Shown here: positions 1 through 8,006 of the stretch, piece by piece
Position numbering within the stretch: position 1 is the stretch's first letter
Layout of the letters: every line of letters starts with the position of its first letter
Virus record (IMG/VR): IMGVR_UViG_3300028558_000079
Coordinates: 1 to 30,981 of that record
Direction: 5' to 3' (one strand)
DNA: 30,981 nt
Source: a virus
Notes under the pieces: model-generated
What the model was told of the DNA's origin: nothing
Databases searched by the model: none
Seen by the model: only the letters and a program-made list of their open reading frames with translations
Program-made: the position numbers and the translations under genes

Positions 1-1551
1 ACGACCTGCCAGGGATGGCGCGCCTGTCCCTTCACCGCTAAGTGCTTCGGTCCTTCCAACGAAGAGAACCCGACCTGCTTCAAGGAGGACAAGATCCGGG
101 AGCTCGGCACGTCCGCGCTTGCCTCAATGCCGGTCGATTCTCACCAGGAGCGGCACAACAAGTTAGTTGCCGAGCGTTGCGTAGCTGGTGATGACATCAA
201 CGACAGCGGGGTTTTCCTTAACCCCGAAGAGATCATCATCCAGATCCCTCCGAAGGCGAAGCATGACGCGGCTATCGAAATTGCCGTGAATGCCGACGGC
301 GAATACTGCTACGGGTACGACTTCAAAGTGAACGTTCCCAGCAGCATAGAGGGCTGCAGCGGTGCGCCGTCTATCTCGGGTCCGTTCTTTGCCAGCCGGG
401 AAGATGCGATTCTCGCGGCCCTGGCCTTCCTCACCACACGCTGGCCCAATAAGAAGATACCCGGCAGGAAAGTCGCTCTGGATTGCGTCAACGTCTACTA
501 TATGGAGATCGTCAAGCAGGCTGCTGAGGCTACCGCCGCATACGTTCCGTGCCAGACCCTTACCTGCGAGTTTAACAACCCTGGTGCACCCGATAGCTGC
601 AACGAGCCGGACCGGGAAGAAAGGCCGGTCGTCAGGTGCTGCGACTACACCTCCGTTCCGGTCAAGGAAAAAGTTGTGGCAGATTTGCCACAAAAAGAAG
701 AAGCGAAGCCCTACGTCCCCGAAGATTGCGACGACTGCGGTAACCGCGGCATTCTCGACGGCACCGACGATTACTGCAACTGCCCTCACGGCGTCCGCGC
801 AAGAAAGGCGGATCAGGCAGAGCTGGAGCGACGCAAGGAGAGGAAGGCAAGCCTTGCCGAAGTCGTCCAGGCAGACGAGCTGCAGCCCGCCACCTTCAAC
901 CCCCTCGATGAGCCCCTGGGCGATTGCGAATCCTGCATGGGATACGGCGTCGTTGAGGGCGAACTCTTCGGCGAAAGCTCTTTCATCCCCTGCAACTGCC
1001 AGGCTGGAAAGAAGGTTGCCGGGGAGAAGTGGATAATGCCCAGGAAAGATCTCACCCGCCAAACCTGCTGCAACGACTGCCAGATCGGAGACCCGGATTG
1101 TCACAGCTGCGATCTACCGAACCAGGTGGAAAGCGAAATGGTTGCCGACATGCTCTCCGGACTCACTACCGAGGAAAAGAACGCGGCCCCGGTCATCGAC
1201 CAGAACCGCACCTGCTGCATGCCTCCAGATCGCGACTGGGCCGAGACTCCGACTACGCGCATCCTCTACTGCCGAGTCTGCAACTTGATCCACCGTATGA
1301 CCGATGGCAAGGGCATCGATCTTCCGTTCAATATCGGCACTAAGTTCACCCCGGATGCCGCCATCATTCCCGAGGCCGTAACACCCCCCGCAGGCCTGAC
1401 CAAGCTGCAGCAGAAGTGCACGCACCCGACCGTCTTCAGGACTCCGGTGGAGGGTGGCTTCTATTGCAAGTGCTGTAAGCAGACCATCCTCTCCGGGGGG
1501 GGCAGGGACAGTCTGCCTTTCAGCTTAACCCCTCCGACCGGGTTTGAATAG
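1..1551 (+). CDS. Cys-rich multi-zinc-ribbon protein, 5'-partial
   Basis: The frame is open from base 1 with no stop before TAG at 1549-1551, so the gene starts left of the window; the Met at 127 is probably internal. At least 516 residues are present. The protein carries many Cys pairs: a CQGWRAC cluster at the left edge, CDDCGNRG...CNC near 720-785, a second copy CESCMGYG...CNC near 925-1000, CCNDC...CHSC near 1066-1110, and CRVC and CKCC near the end. The two CxxCG...CxC units resemble DnaJ-type or ribbon zinc-binding knuckles. A run of eight G (1495-1502) lies 16 codons before the stop. It heads the recombination gene cluster, so a nucleic-acid-binding role is plausible but not shown. No family is recognised. 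The long antisense frame at 163-1104 is a shadow. Confidence 0.6.
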   Translation, partial: TTCQGWRACPFTAKCFGPSNEENPTCFKEDKIRELGTSALASMPVDSHQERHNKLVAERCVAGDDINDSGVFLNPEEIIIQIPPKAKHDAAIEIAVNADGEYCYGYDFKVNVPSSIEGCSGAPSISGPFFASREDAILAALAFLTTRWPNKKIPGRKVALDCVNVYYMEIVKQAAEATAAYVPCQTLTCEFNNPGAPDSCNEPDREERPVVRCCDYTSVPVKEKVVADLPQKEEAKPYVPEDCDDCGNRGILDGTDDYCNCPHGVRARKADQAELERRKERKASLAEVVQADELQPATFNPLDEPLGDCESCMGYGVVEGELFGESSFIPCNCQAGKKVAGEKWIMPRKDLTRQTCCNDCQIGDPDCHSCDLPNQVESEMVADMLSGLTTEEKNAAPVIDQNRTCCMPPDRDWAETPTTRILYCRVCNLIHRMTDGKGIDLPFNIGTKFTPDAAIIPEAVTPPAGLTKLQQKCTHPTVFRTPVEGGFYCKCCKQTILSGGGRDSLPFSLTPPTGFE

Positions 1552-1559
1552 GGTGAGTC

Positions 1560-1823
1560 ATGGCAAAGGACCGGCGCAAGCTTACCCCTGAGGAACGCGA
1601 GTATAAGGCGTTCAGGACCGGCTACACCTACCACGAAGTTAGCGACATGCTCTGGCACCGGGAGGAATGGCACCCGGCACATCACACCAGGAGGCGTCAT
1701 TCAGTACTTGGCCTCTGGAAGCAGATCAAGCGGGAAATGTGGGACTACTACCAGCACATGCGGAGTTCTGAAGTAGAGCTGCCGATTCACATAGAGCCTG
1801 ACCATGAGCACATACCGTTCTGA
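1560..1823 (+). CDS. Small basic hypothetical protein
   Basis: An 87-residue, charged, His- and Arg-rich protein with no membrane segment or signal peptide. It starts 8 bases after the upstream stop, behind a gggtgag ribosome binding site. The N-terminus (MAKDRRKLTPEEREYKAF) looks helical and could bind nucleic acid. I recognise no family. Its place between the zinc-ribbon gene and the KTSC gene, with short gaps on both sides, puts it in the same early operon. Confidence 0.55.
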   Translation: MAKDRRKLTPEEREYKAFRTGYTYHEVSDMLWHREEWHPAHHTRRRHSVLGLWKQIKREMWDYYQHMRSSEVELPIHIEPDHEHIPF

Positions 1824-1831
1824 GGTCCAAA

Positions 1832-2356
1832 ATGACCGAACTTGAAAAGCAACTCACTGAAGCTTTGCAGACAATCGGCTGCCTCCCCCTGGAGTTCAAC
1901 GGGCGGGCAAGGGCAATTGCACAGAAATTCGTCACAGCTCCGGCAGGAGGGTGGAAAGATCACCTCTCACCGGAGCAGATCACTAAATTACTCAGCTGGG
2001 CCGGTGGGCCCACCAAGGAGAATACTTTGAGCACGACAACTAAAGAGACAGTCACGACAAGCGGACCAGTGACCGTCAAAGAAGAACCCCTTTTCCCGGT
2101 GAACCCGGCCGCCTACCTTCCGCCGGCAATCGAGATGATTCCGGTGGAGAGTTCCAACCCTAAGGGCTTCGGCCATGATGGCGAAAAGACTCTGCGCGTC
2201 TGGTTTCTGAATGGCACCAGCTACGATTACGTAGGCATTGAGGAGGGTGATTTCTTCGACCTGGTCAATGCTCCGAGTGCGGGGAAGGCATACGGCGCAC
2301 TGATGAAGCTTCGCGGCATTAAGGGCATCAAGCTGCAGCTGCAGGAGGTGGCCTAA
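1832..2356 (+). CDS. KTSC-domain protein
   Basis: 174 residues. The C-terminal part, about residues 103-170, reads IPVESSNPKGFGHD, then TLRVWFLNGTSYDYVGI and a final GKAYGALMKLRGIKGIKL. This matches the KTSC domain pattern (V-SS-I-x-x-x-G-Y-D, L-V-F-x-x-G-x-x-Y-x-Y-x-x-V). KTSC domains occur alone or next to lysyl-tRNA-synthetase-like or phage proteins and their activity is unsettled. The N-terminal 100 residues are unrelated and low in motifs. A gaggt sequence precedes the ATG. The stop overlaps the next start by one base (TAATG), so the downstream RdgC-like gene is probably translationally coupled. Confidence 0.65.
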   Translation: MTELEKQLTEALQTIGCLPLEFNGRARAIAQKFVTAPAGGWKDHLSPEQITKLLSWAGGPTKENTLSTTTKETVTTSGPVTVKEEPLFPVNPAAYLPPAIEMIPVESSNPKGFGHDGEKTLRVWFLNGTSYDYVGIEEGDFFDLVNAPSAGKAYGALMKLRGIKGIKLQLQEVA

Positions 2357-3519
2357 TGGGCATCCTCTCCAACACCGTCAGCATCTGCCACTTCAGAATA
2401 TTGGGCGAGCTGCAGAACCTTGACCTCTACGAAGAAGCACCGGCGCTGCTTGCGCGCCAGGCATTCACCCCCATCGATGAGAGCGCAGAGGAAGTCTCTC
2501 TCGGCTGGGTCCACCTCGAGGATCCGAAGGCGCACACCTTTGAGGCCTCCGTCTGCTGGCGCGAGCAGTACCTCATTTTCTCCCTGCGTCGGGATCAGCG
2601 GAAGGTTCCGGCGGCACTCCTGAAGGAACAGGTTGATAAGGCCTGCACGGCGTTCCTTGCTGAGAACCCCGGCTATACCCGCGTCCCGAAGCAGAAGAAG
2701 GAGGACCTCAAGGACGCCGTCCGCTCGAAGCTTCTCGCCAAGGCGCTCCCTGATCCGAAAGTTTATGACGTCGTGTGGGACACGCAGGCCAATCTGCTGA
2801 CCTTCGCCACGCTTTCCCCGAAGACCATCGAGATGTTCGAGGATCTCTTCAAGAAGACTTTCGAGGGGCTCAGGCTCGCCGCCTTCCATCCCTACGAGCG
2901 TGCCTATTCCGTCTTGGACGAGCTAGGCCGCCAGCGCCTGAAGGAAGCTAACCGCGCCGGCGGCGATAATTTCCTGGAGCTGATCAAGGAGAACCAGTGG
3001 CTGGGGACTGACTTCATGGGATGGCTGCTTTACCTCACCATGAACGAAGCGAGCGAGTATCGCGTCAACCAGCGCGGCCCGCTCCTTGAGAGCGAGCCCT
3101 TCGTCGCCTACATCAATGACCGCGTTGTCCTAGTCGGCGAAGGCGAGGGCGGCACGCAGATGATCACCGTCAACGGTTCGCAGGATCGTTTCAACGAGGT
3201 CAAGAGCGCGATGCAGTGTCGTAAGCTTATCACCGAGGCGACGATCCACCTGGAGAGCGGGGACTACCATTACTCGCTGGTTCTCAAGGGTGAGATGTTC
3301 CACTTCGCGTCCTTCAGTTCCCCTGGCGTCAAAGTGGAAAAGGATAGCACCGTCGACGAGCTGATGGAGCGCGAGGCGGTGTTCTTCGAGCGCATGCTCT
3401 TACTCGAGAAGGGGCTGCAGCTGCTCAACTCACTCTTCAGATCCTTTCTCGATGTTCGACTTGGCAACTGGCCCCACATGGAGATGGTCATTGCCGAGTG
3501 GATCCACGGAGACGCCTAG
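2356..3519 (+). CDS. RdgC-like recombination-associated protein
   Basis: 387 residues. The N-terminus (MGILSNTVSICHFRILGEL) followed by an F-x-P...GWV segment near residues 36-52 and an LIFSLRRDQRKVPAALLKEQV segment near 75-95 fits the RdgC family. RdgC proteins form DNA-encircling dimers and modulate RecA in bacteria. The protein is longer than E. coli RdgC (about 300 residues), with a divergent C-terminal half. It starts at the overlapping TAATG with a strong aggagg site upstream. The neighbours, a RusA-like resolvase and an ExoX-like exonuclease, support a phage recombination or repair role. Identity rests on pattern recognition, so a divergent relative is possible. Confidence 0.6.
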   Translation: MGILSNTVSICHFRILGELQNLDLYEEAPALLARQAFTPIDESAEEVSLGWVHLEDPKAHTFEASVCWREQYLIFSLRRDQRKVPAALLKEQVDKACTAFLAENPGYTRVPKQKKEDLKDAVRSKLLAKALPDPKVYDVVWDTQANLLTFATLSPKTIEMFEDLFKKTFEGLRLAAFHPYERAYSVLDELGRQRLKEANRAGGDNFLELIKENQWLGTDFMGWLLYLTMNEASEYRVNQRGPLLESEPFVAYINDRVVLVGEGEGGTQMITVNGSQDRFNEVKSAMQCRKLITEATIHLESGDYHYSLVLKGEMFHFASFSSPGVKVEKDSTVDELMEREAVFFERMLLLEKGLQLLNSLFRSFLDVRLGNWPHMEMVIAEWIHGDA

Positions 3520-3963
3520 ATGGTTTCCTTCTTCGTCCCGGGAACTCCTATTCCCAAAGGTTCGGCTAAGGGTTTTTACAACAAAGCCCTTGGCCGGGTG
3601 ATGATTGTCCAGGACAACAAAGAGAAACAAGCTCCCTGGGCGTCGATGATCGCTGTCGTCGCTCAGGGGCACTTTGTCAAACCCATCGAGGGGCCGGTAA
3701 TGATCAGCCTGGCCTTTAAGATGCCGCGGTTAAAGGGTCACTTCGGGAGCGGAAAGAATGCGGGTGCCTTGAAGTCATCCGCGCCGACCTATCACGTTTC
3801 AAAGCCCGACTGCGACAAGCTGCAGCGCTGCGTCTGGGATGCGCTTACCGGCATTGCCTGGAAAGACGATAGCCAGGTGGCCATCGTCACGCATGCCAGC
3901 AAGAAGTACAGCGACAAGCCGGGCGTACATATCAGGATCAGTGAAATCAAGGAGGCACTTTGA
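3520..3963 (+). CDS. RusA-like Holliday junction resolvase
   Basis: 147 residues, close to the usual 120-150 of RusA enzymes. The family core is visible: FFVPGTPIPKGSAK near the N-terminus, and KPDCDKLQRCVWDALTG followed by DD at about residues 96-117. Asp97, Asp99 and the Asp116-117 pair are the likely metal-binding acids. RusA resolves four-way DNA junctions by paired cleavage during phage recombination and before packaging. The start directly follows the RdgC-like stop, behind ggag. Its TGA overlaps the TTG of the exonuclease by four bases, so the two are probably co-translated. Confidence 0.88.
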   Translation: MVSFFVPGTPIPKGSAKGFYNKALGRVMIVQDNKEKQAPWASMIAVVAQGHFVKPIEGPVMISLAFKMPRLKGHFGSGKNAGALKSSAPTYHVSKPDCDKLQRCVWDALTGIAWKDDSQVAIVTHASKKYSDKPGVHIRISEIKEAL

Positions 3964-4622
3964 AAGCTTTGATTATCGACACCGAAACGACAACCGCCGA
4001 CGAAACAGCCGAAATCATCGAGGCCGCATGGATCGATCTCGAGGATGATTCGGAATACTGCGAGCGCTTCCTTCCCGCCGGCACGATCGCCTTCGGCGCC
4101 ATGGCCGTGCACCACATCATGCTCCACGATCTCACCGGCTGCAGGTCGGCCGCTGAGTTCGCCCTACCGGAAGTCGAGTTCGTCATCGGCCACAACGTCG
4201 ACTTCGACTGGCGCGTCATGGGCTCCCCCGAGGTAAAGCGCATCTGCACCCTGGCGCTGTGTCGCTATCTCTGGCCCGAGCTCGACAGCCACAAGCAGGG
4301 TGCCGTCATGTATTTTCTCTTCGGGGCTGATGCTCAGGACCAGGTGAAGGGCGCTCATAATGCTCTTTGCGACGTCCGGATGTGTCAGCAGATCTTCTTC
4401 TCCTGCGTCGGCGAGCTGGTGCAGCGCGGTATCTGCTGCGATACCCTGCAGGATATCTGGCAGGCCTCGGAGATTGCCCGGGTGCCGACCATCATGAGCT
4501 TCGGGAAACACAAGGGTATGGCAGTCAAGGATGTGCCGAGGGATTACATGCGCTGGTATCTCGGACAGGCTGAGACTGATGAGTACATGCGGAAAGCGTT
4601 TCTGCAGGTGATGCAGAGATGA
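3960..4622 (+). CDS. ExoX-like DEDDh 3'-5' exonuclease
   Basis: 220 residues, the same length as E. coli exodeoxyribonuclease X. Exo I motif is IIDTET (Asp7, Glu9), Exo II is HNVDFDW (Asp83), and Exo III is HNALCDV (His133, Asp138), giving the complete DEDDh set. The C-terminal segment MSFGKHKGMAVKDVPRDYMRWYL (about residues 179-201) is the FGKHKG domain found at the end of ExoX-type proteins. The likely role is trimming single-stranded DNA 3' ends in recombination or repair. The start is TTG at 3960, supported by aaggagg just upstream and the TTGA overlap with the RusA stop. It overlaps the next gene by ATGA. Confidence 0.85.
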   Translation: MKALIIDTETTTADETAEIIEAAWIDLEDDSEYCERFLPAGTIAFGAMAVHHIMLHDLTGCRSAAEFALPEVEFVIGHNVDFDWRVMGSPEVKRICTLALCRYLWPELDSHKQGAVMYFLFGADAQDQVKGAHNALCDVRMCQQIFFSCVGELVQRGICCDTLQDIWQASEIARVPTIMSFGKHKGMAVKDVPRDYMRWYLGQAETDEYMRKAFLQVMQR

Positions 4623-5710
4623 CTAAGCTCCCCGAGCTTTTCGAGTGTCACAGCCTGCGCGCCAAGATCACCGAGCGCCAGTGCAAACTCAACCGGGAAG
4701 GGTACCGCTCTCGCGGTATCAATTTTCCCTCAATTACTTCATGTCAGGGCTGCGCCGGCTTGGGAGAGTCGGCGCACGTTCCTGCACCAGTTCAGGAGGT
4801 TTCTGTGAAAAAGAAAAAGATAGAGTGCGGCCACTATGGCTGCGGATACGGAGTCAAAAAAGAGGGTGACTTCTGCAAGAAGCACCAGAAGCCTGAGACA
4901 AAGGCTGTCACATCTGAGAAGAAACTGACGGATGTGATAATCGACGCGCCCGCCGGGATCGGCTACGACGATGAGAATGAGAAGGCCGAGCTGGCCGGCG
5001 CGGCAATTGCGCTATCTGTGGCTGAGCCCCTGCATTTCGCCACCGATGGTGTATGTCTCACTGCGTGCGGGGTCGTAAGTTCTTCGAGGACCCTCTTAAC
5101 GGACAACTGGGACGCGGTGACTTGTGAGAACTGTCAGCTCTGGGCGCAGCTGAATGAAAACTCGACTGAGCTTGACCAGGTATCGGCTGGTTCGTCTGGG
5201 CCGGAATGGGTTCGCAATGACGAGATGGCACAGGCGATGCTGAGCCTGATCGGTTGTACTGTCGGTCTCGAGCTTCTTGCCGATCAGCCGGATGACCAGA
5301 TCCGAGCAGCAATGGATTTCGCCGGCGCCTGTCACCTCCAGGCAAGCGACAATGATGACGTAGGGCTCCCGCCCATGCCGTTCTTCCTGAAAGGGACGCA
5401 GACCCATGCGCCCGAGTCCCAAAATCAGCCTGTAGCAGGTACCCCCCCCAAAGAGCAGGTAGCGCCCTCCAAGGTGGTCAAGAAGGGCCTTGCTGCCCTG
5501 CTCAGTTCTCCGCCCGCACCTCCTGCACCTCCTGCACCTCCTGTTGGCCTCCACGTTCCTTTCTCCCTGGACGAAATAGCAATCCTGGAAGAGTTCGAGG
5601 TCACGCCCGATCACATCCGGCAGCTCGTCGTGATGGGGCTGGAAGGCCAGGTGTGCCCTTTGGATACTTCCGACCCTCTCGCAAAGAGCCGCGTGCATGC
5701 AGCTGATTAA
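4619..5710 (+). CDS. Hypothetical protein with Cys-rich N-terminus and Pro-rich linker
   Basis: 363 residues of unrecognised function. The first 45 residues carry four Cys (CHSL, RQCKL, SCQGC), and a second Cys/His group (CGHYGCGYGVK...CKKH) lies at about residues 69-88, suggesting two small zinc-binding modules. A low-complexity linker contains eight consecutive C bases (5442-5449) and three exact 9-base repeats coding Ala-Pro-Pro (5516-5542). The C-terminal LDEIAILEEFEVTPDHIRQL segment looks helical. The start overlaps the exonuclease stop (ATGA), so it belongs to the same operon. Confidence 0.6.
   Translation: MTKLPELFECHSLRAKITERQCKLNREGYRSRGINFPSITSCQGCAGLGESAHVPAPVQEVSVKKKKIECGHYGCGYGVKKEGDFCKKHQKPETKAVTSEKKLTDVIIDAPAGIGYDDENEKAELAGAAIALSVAEPLHFATDGVCLTACGVVSSSRTLLTDNWDAVTCENCQLWAQLNENSTELDQVSAGSSGPEWVRNDEMAQAMLSLIGCTVGLELLADQPDDQIRAAMDFAGACHLQASDNDDVGLPPMPFFLKGTQTHAPESQNQPVAGTPPKEQVAPSKVVKKGLAALLSSPPAPPAPPAPPVGLHVPFSLDEIAILEEFEVTPDHIRQLVVMGLEGQVCPLDTSDPLAKSRVHAAD
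5516..5542 (+). repeat. Three tandem 9-base repeats (Ala-Pro-Pro)
   Basis: The unit gcacctcct occurs three times in a row inside the preceding gene and encodes an APPAPPAPP linker. Length change by one unit would keep the frame. Confidence 0.85.
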
Positions 5711-5861
5711 GCCAGCAGAGTTTGTCCTTGGTCCTGGGCGCGTACTTCCTCCCGAGGAGGCCGCCCAGGTGGCGAAGACTGTTACCCCGGTCCACCTCAT
5801 CAAGAGCAGGACCTGCAAGCGTGAAGATGACAACGAGAAGTGGCGGCTGGGCAGGAAATAG
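5697..5861 (+). CDS. Small hypothetical protein, 54 aa
   Basis: A short frame starting ATG at 5697, overlapping the end of the upstream gene by 14 bases, and ending TAG at 5859-5861. The protein begins MQLIKPAEFVLGPGRVLPPE and ends in a charged tail. It fills the 173 bases between two clear genes in the same direction, which supports it, but the ribosome binding site is weak. No family is recognised. Confidence 0.45.
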   Translation: MQLIKPAEFVLGPGRVLPPEEAAQVAKTVTPVHLIKSRTCKREDDNEKWRLGRK

Positions 5862-5883
5862 AATGTGATTTAAGGGGTGGAGA

Positions 5884-6699
5884 ATGGCAAGAAAAGCAAA
5901 AGCGACAGTTGATTATTTCCCGCACGACTGCGACGCCAGCACAAAAAAGACCCTGTACATCATCGAGTCCAGGTACGGCAATGATGGCTTTGCTGTCTGG
6001 TTCAAAACCCTGGAAAAGTTAGGCCGGACCTCTGGTCATTTTCTGGACCTGCGGGATAAGGCAGAGCTCCACCTCCATGCCGCTACCTGTCACGTTGACC
6101 CCGATACTCTCGTTGAGATCCTTTCGGCCTTTGCTGAACTCAGTGCGATTGACGGTGATTTATGGCGTCATAAATGCGTTTTTTCCAGCGGATTTGTAGA
6201 AAGGATCGTTGACGCCTACCGCAGGCGGATAAATGACCTCCCGACTAAAGAAAAGATTCTTGCCGTCATAAATAGCGTTTGTGTCGTCAATATGTCGGCA
6301 GGAATGTCATTACTGCCGGAAGAAATGACACAAAGGGAAAGGGAAAGGGAAAGGGAAAGGGAAAGGGAAAGAAAGACTAAAGGCATGTCTGCAGGGCCGG
6401 CACCGGAAGCTCAGAGTGAGAAGTCCACCGAGCAGACCTTCACCGAAAAGCAGCTGCGGGCATGCATCGACAAAAGACGGAATTGGCTGGAAGCGAAATA
6501 CCCTCTCGCTGATGTCGACGTTGAGCTTGAGGAGATGGTGGCAAAATACCGCGACACCTCCATCGGGGCTGACCCCTTCCTGCTCGTCTCCAGGTGGTTC
6601 AAGAGGCTCAAGGATCAGGATGTCTATGATGATGGCCCTGACCCTCTCGACGCACGTCGTGCAGCCATAGCCGCACAGGAGGTAACCGATGCAGGGTAA
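5884..6699 (+). CDS. Replication initiation-like protein (Lin1244/Lin1753, DUF4373 type N-terminus)
   Basis: 271 residues. The N-terminus (residues 8-60: VDYFPHDCDAS...IIESRYGNDGFAVWFKTLEKLG) matches the DUF4373/Lin1244 domain of phage replication proteins related to DnaD/DnaB-type loaders. Six Arg-Glu pairs (about residues 151-162) come from a perfect six-copy GGGAAA tract. The C-terminal part (CIDKRRNWLEAKYPLADV, then FLLVSRWFKRL) looks like a helical DNA- or helicase-contact region. A gtggaga site precedes the ATG. Its position just before the terminase module and ahead of another small gene fits origin recognition or helicase loading, which is inferred. Confidence 0.65.
   Translation: MARKAKATVDYFPHDCDASTKKTLYIIESRYGNDGFAVWFKTLEKLGRTSGHFLDLRDKAELHLHAATCHVDPDTLVEILSAFAELSAIDGDLWRHKCVFSSGFVERIVDAYRRRINDLPTKEKILAVINSVCVVNMSAGMSLLPEEMTQRERERERERERERKTKGMSAGPAPEAQSEKSTEQTFTEKQLRACIDKRRNWLEAKYPLADVDVELEEMVAKYRDTSIGADPFLLVSRWFKRLKDQDVYDDGPDPLDARRAAIAAQEVTDAG
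6335..6370 (+). repeat. (GGGAAA)6 perfect hexanucleotide tract
   Basis: Six exact GGGAAA units in a row inside the replication-like gene, encoding alternating Arg and Glu. Whole-unit slippage adds or removes two codons and keeps the frame, so the charged linker length can vary without loss of the protein. Confidence 0.95.
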
Positions 6700-7240
6700 A
6701 TTGCTTTTGCAGCTTGTCGAGGAACTCCGCCTCAGATTCCTCCCGACGCCTGTTGTATGGAAAGGCTTCAACCGGGGGATAGACTCGATCTGGACGGAAC
6801 TGGAGCAGCAGGTCCATGACGGCGCCTACGAACCAGCGCTGAAGCGTCTCCGGATCGAGACCAACACCCTCCCCACGGTGGAGAGGGTCCGCTCCGTCCT
6901 CGAGGTCGAGGGCAAGAAGGCGATGCTCAAGGACTCGGATTATCGGGACCGCGAGTGGACCAAGACGAAAGAGCCGAATCCGAGGCGTGACAACAGCAAG
7001 CCGGGAGAGGCCCAGTTAACAGCCGTGCAGCTGATCGCTCGCGACGAACACGCAAAGCTTGCGATCCAGGGCTTTCTGATGATGCAGCGCAACGACAAGA
7101 CGCACAAGGAGAAGCTGGAGTTTTTCAAGCTGATGGCCAGTCGTTACCCTCACCTGGATTGGGCCAAGGAGGGGCTGGATTTGCAGAAGTGGTATCAGAA
7201 GCGAGATCTGCTAGCCCAACAAAAGGAGGCAAAACCATGA
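6689..7240 (+). CDS. Hypothetical protein, probable replication-module partner
   Basis: 183 residues, mostly helical and charged, with no signal peptide or nucleotide-binding motif that I can see. It overlaps the upstream replication-like gene by 11 bases, behind a caggagg site, which argues for coupled synthesis. A conserved-looking core is PVVWKGFNRGIDSIWTELEQ near residues 21-40. In phages, initiator-like genes are often followed by a loader or accessory protein, but nothing in the sequence proves that here. Its stop overlaps the lipoprotein start (ATGA). Confidence 0.55.
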   Translation: MQGKLLLQLVEELRLRFLPTPVVWKGFNRGIDSIWTELEQQVHDGAYEPALKRLRIETNTLPTVERVRSVLEVEGKKAMLKDSDYRDREWTKTKEPNPRRDNSKPGEAQLTAVQLIARDEHAKLAIQGFLMMQRNDKTHKEKLEFFKLMASRYPHLDWAKEGLDLQKWYQKRDLLAQQKEAKP

Positions 7241-7407
7241 GAGCAGTAATCGCGATTATCGTGCTGGTTCTGGCTGGATGCGGGGACCCGGGTTACGTGC
7301 AGCCCTCAGCGGCCAGAGTCGGTGTGCCGCACTACGGGAGCAAGCCCTGGTTTGAAAATGCCAGCACCTCATTCCAAAATCTGAGTACTCAGATGAGTAG
7401 ACGTTGA
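7237..7407 (+). CDS. Small lipoprotein, 56 aa
   Basis: The start at 7237 is chosen because it follows aaaaggagg and overlaps the upstream stop by ATGA; an in-frame upstream start at 7159 would bury the signal. The protein begins MRAVIAIIVLVLAGCGDPG: a short positive N-terminus, a hydrophobic stretch and a clean lipobox (Leu12-Ala13-Gly14-Cys15). It should be exported and lipid-anchored at Cys15. The mature part is only about 42 residues. Small phage lipoproteins include Rz1-like spanins and superinfection-exclusion proteins, but no Rz partner is nearby and the mature part is not Pro-rich, so the role is open. Confidence 0.65.
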   Translation: MRAVIAIIVLVLAGCGDPGYVQPSAARVGVPHYGSKPWFENASTSFQNLSTQMSRR

Positions 7408-7439
7408 CATTCTGACACTTTGGGAGTAATGAGCGAGAC

Positions 7440-8006
7440 ATGGCAAAGCTGACCGCGAAACAGCAGATTTTTGTGAAGGAATACCTGGTTGACTTGAACG
7501 CCACTCAGGCTGCCGTCCGTGCAGGTTACTCTGTGCGGACGGCAGAGTGGGTAGGCCCCAGGCTGGTCACGAAAAGTCACGTTGCTGTGGCGATTGAGGC
7601 TGCTGTGGCTGAGCGGGGCAAAAGCCTCGATGTTACCCAGGGCCGGGTGCTCTTGGAGCTTGCCCGCATCGCCCTGGGAGACAAGCGCAAGGTTGTGAGC
7701 TGGGGTCCCGCCGGGATCGAGATCAAGGCCAGCGATGACCTCACCGACGATGCGGCGGCCATGGTGTCCGAAGTCGTGGAGGAAGACACGAAATACGGTA
7801 CGCGCCGGCGGATCAAGGTCCATGACAAGGTCAAGGCGTTGGAGTTGCTTGGCAGGCATCTGGGACTCTTTACCGACAAGATCGTTTTCCCGGACAAGAA
7901 CGGTGATCCTCAAAACGTCGGTAACCGATTCGTGGGCATGACGCTGGAAGAACTGGAGCGCGAGATTGAACTTTGTAAACGTATCGAAGCCGCTACCGAG
8001 GGATGA
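7440..8006 (+). CDS. Terminase small subunit
   Basis: 188 residues. The N-terminal segment LTAKQQIFVKEYLVDLNATQAAVRAGYS is the typical helix-turn-helix of the Terminase_2 family, and the family's LLELARIALGD segment and KALELLGRHLGLF segment (about residues 139-151) follow in order. The subunit binds phage DNA to start packaging and recruits the large subunit. The gene overlaps the large terminase start by 41 bases, which is usual for the pair. A TTGACA at 7404-7409 upstream is not backed by a convincing -10. Confidence 0.9.
   Translation: MAKLTAKQQIFVKEYLVDLNATQAAVRAGYSVRTAEWVGPRLVTKSHVAVAIEAAVAERGKSLDVTQGRVLLELARIALGDKRKVVSWGPAGIEIKASDDLTDDAAAMVSEVVEEDTKYGTRRRIKVHDKVKALELLGRHLGLFTDKIVFPDKNGDPQNVGNRFVGMTLEELEREIELCKRIEAATEG

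Noticed and set aside
163-1104. A 313-codon minus-strand frame opposite the zinc-ribbon gene
   Set aside because: The + strand has repeated Cys motifs that prove coding; the minus frame shows no domain and begins without a ribosome binding site.
7404-7432. TTGACA followed at 15-17 bases by AGTAAT/TAATGA as a promoter for the terminase genes
   Set aside because: The -35 is perfect but the -10 is poor, and transcription would start almost on the terminase ATG, leaving no room for a ribosome binding site.
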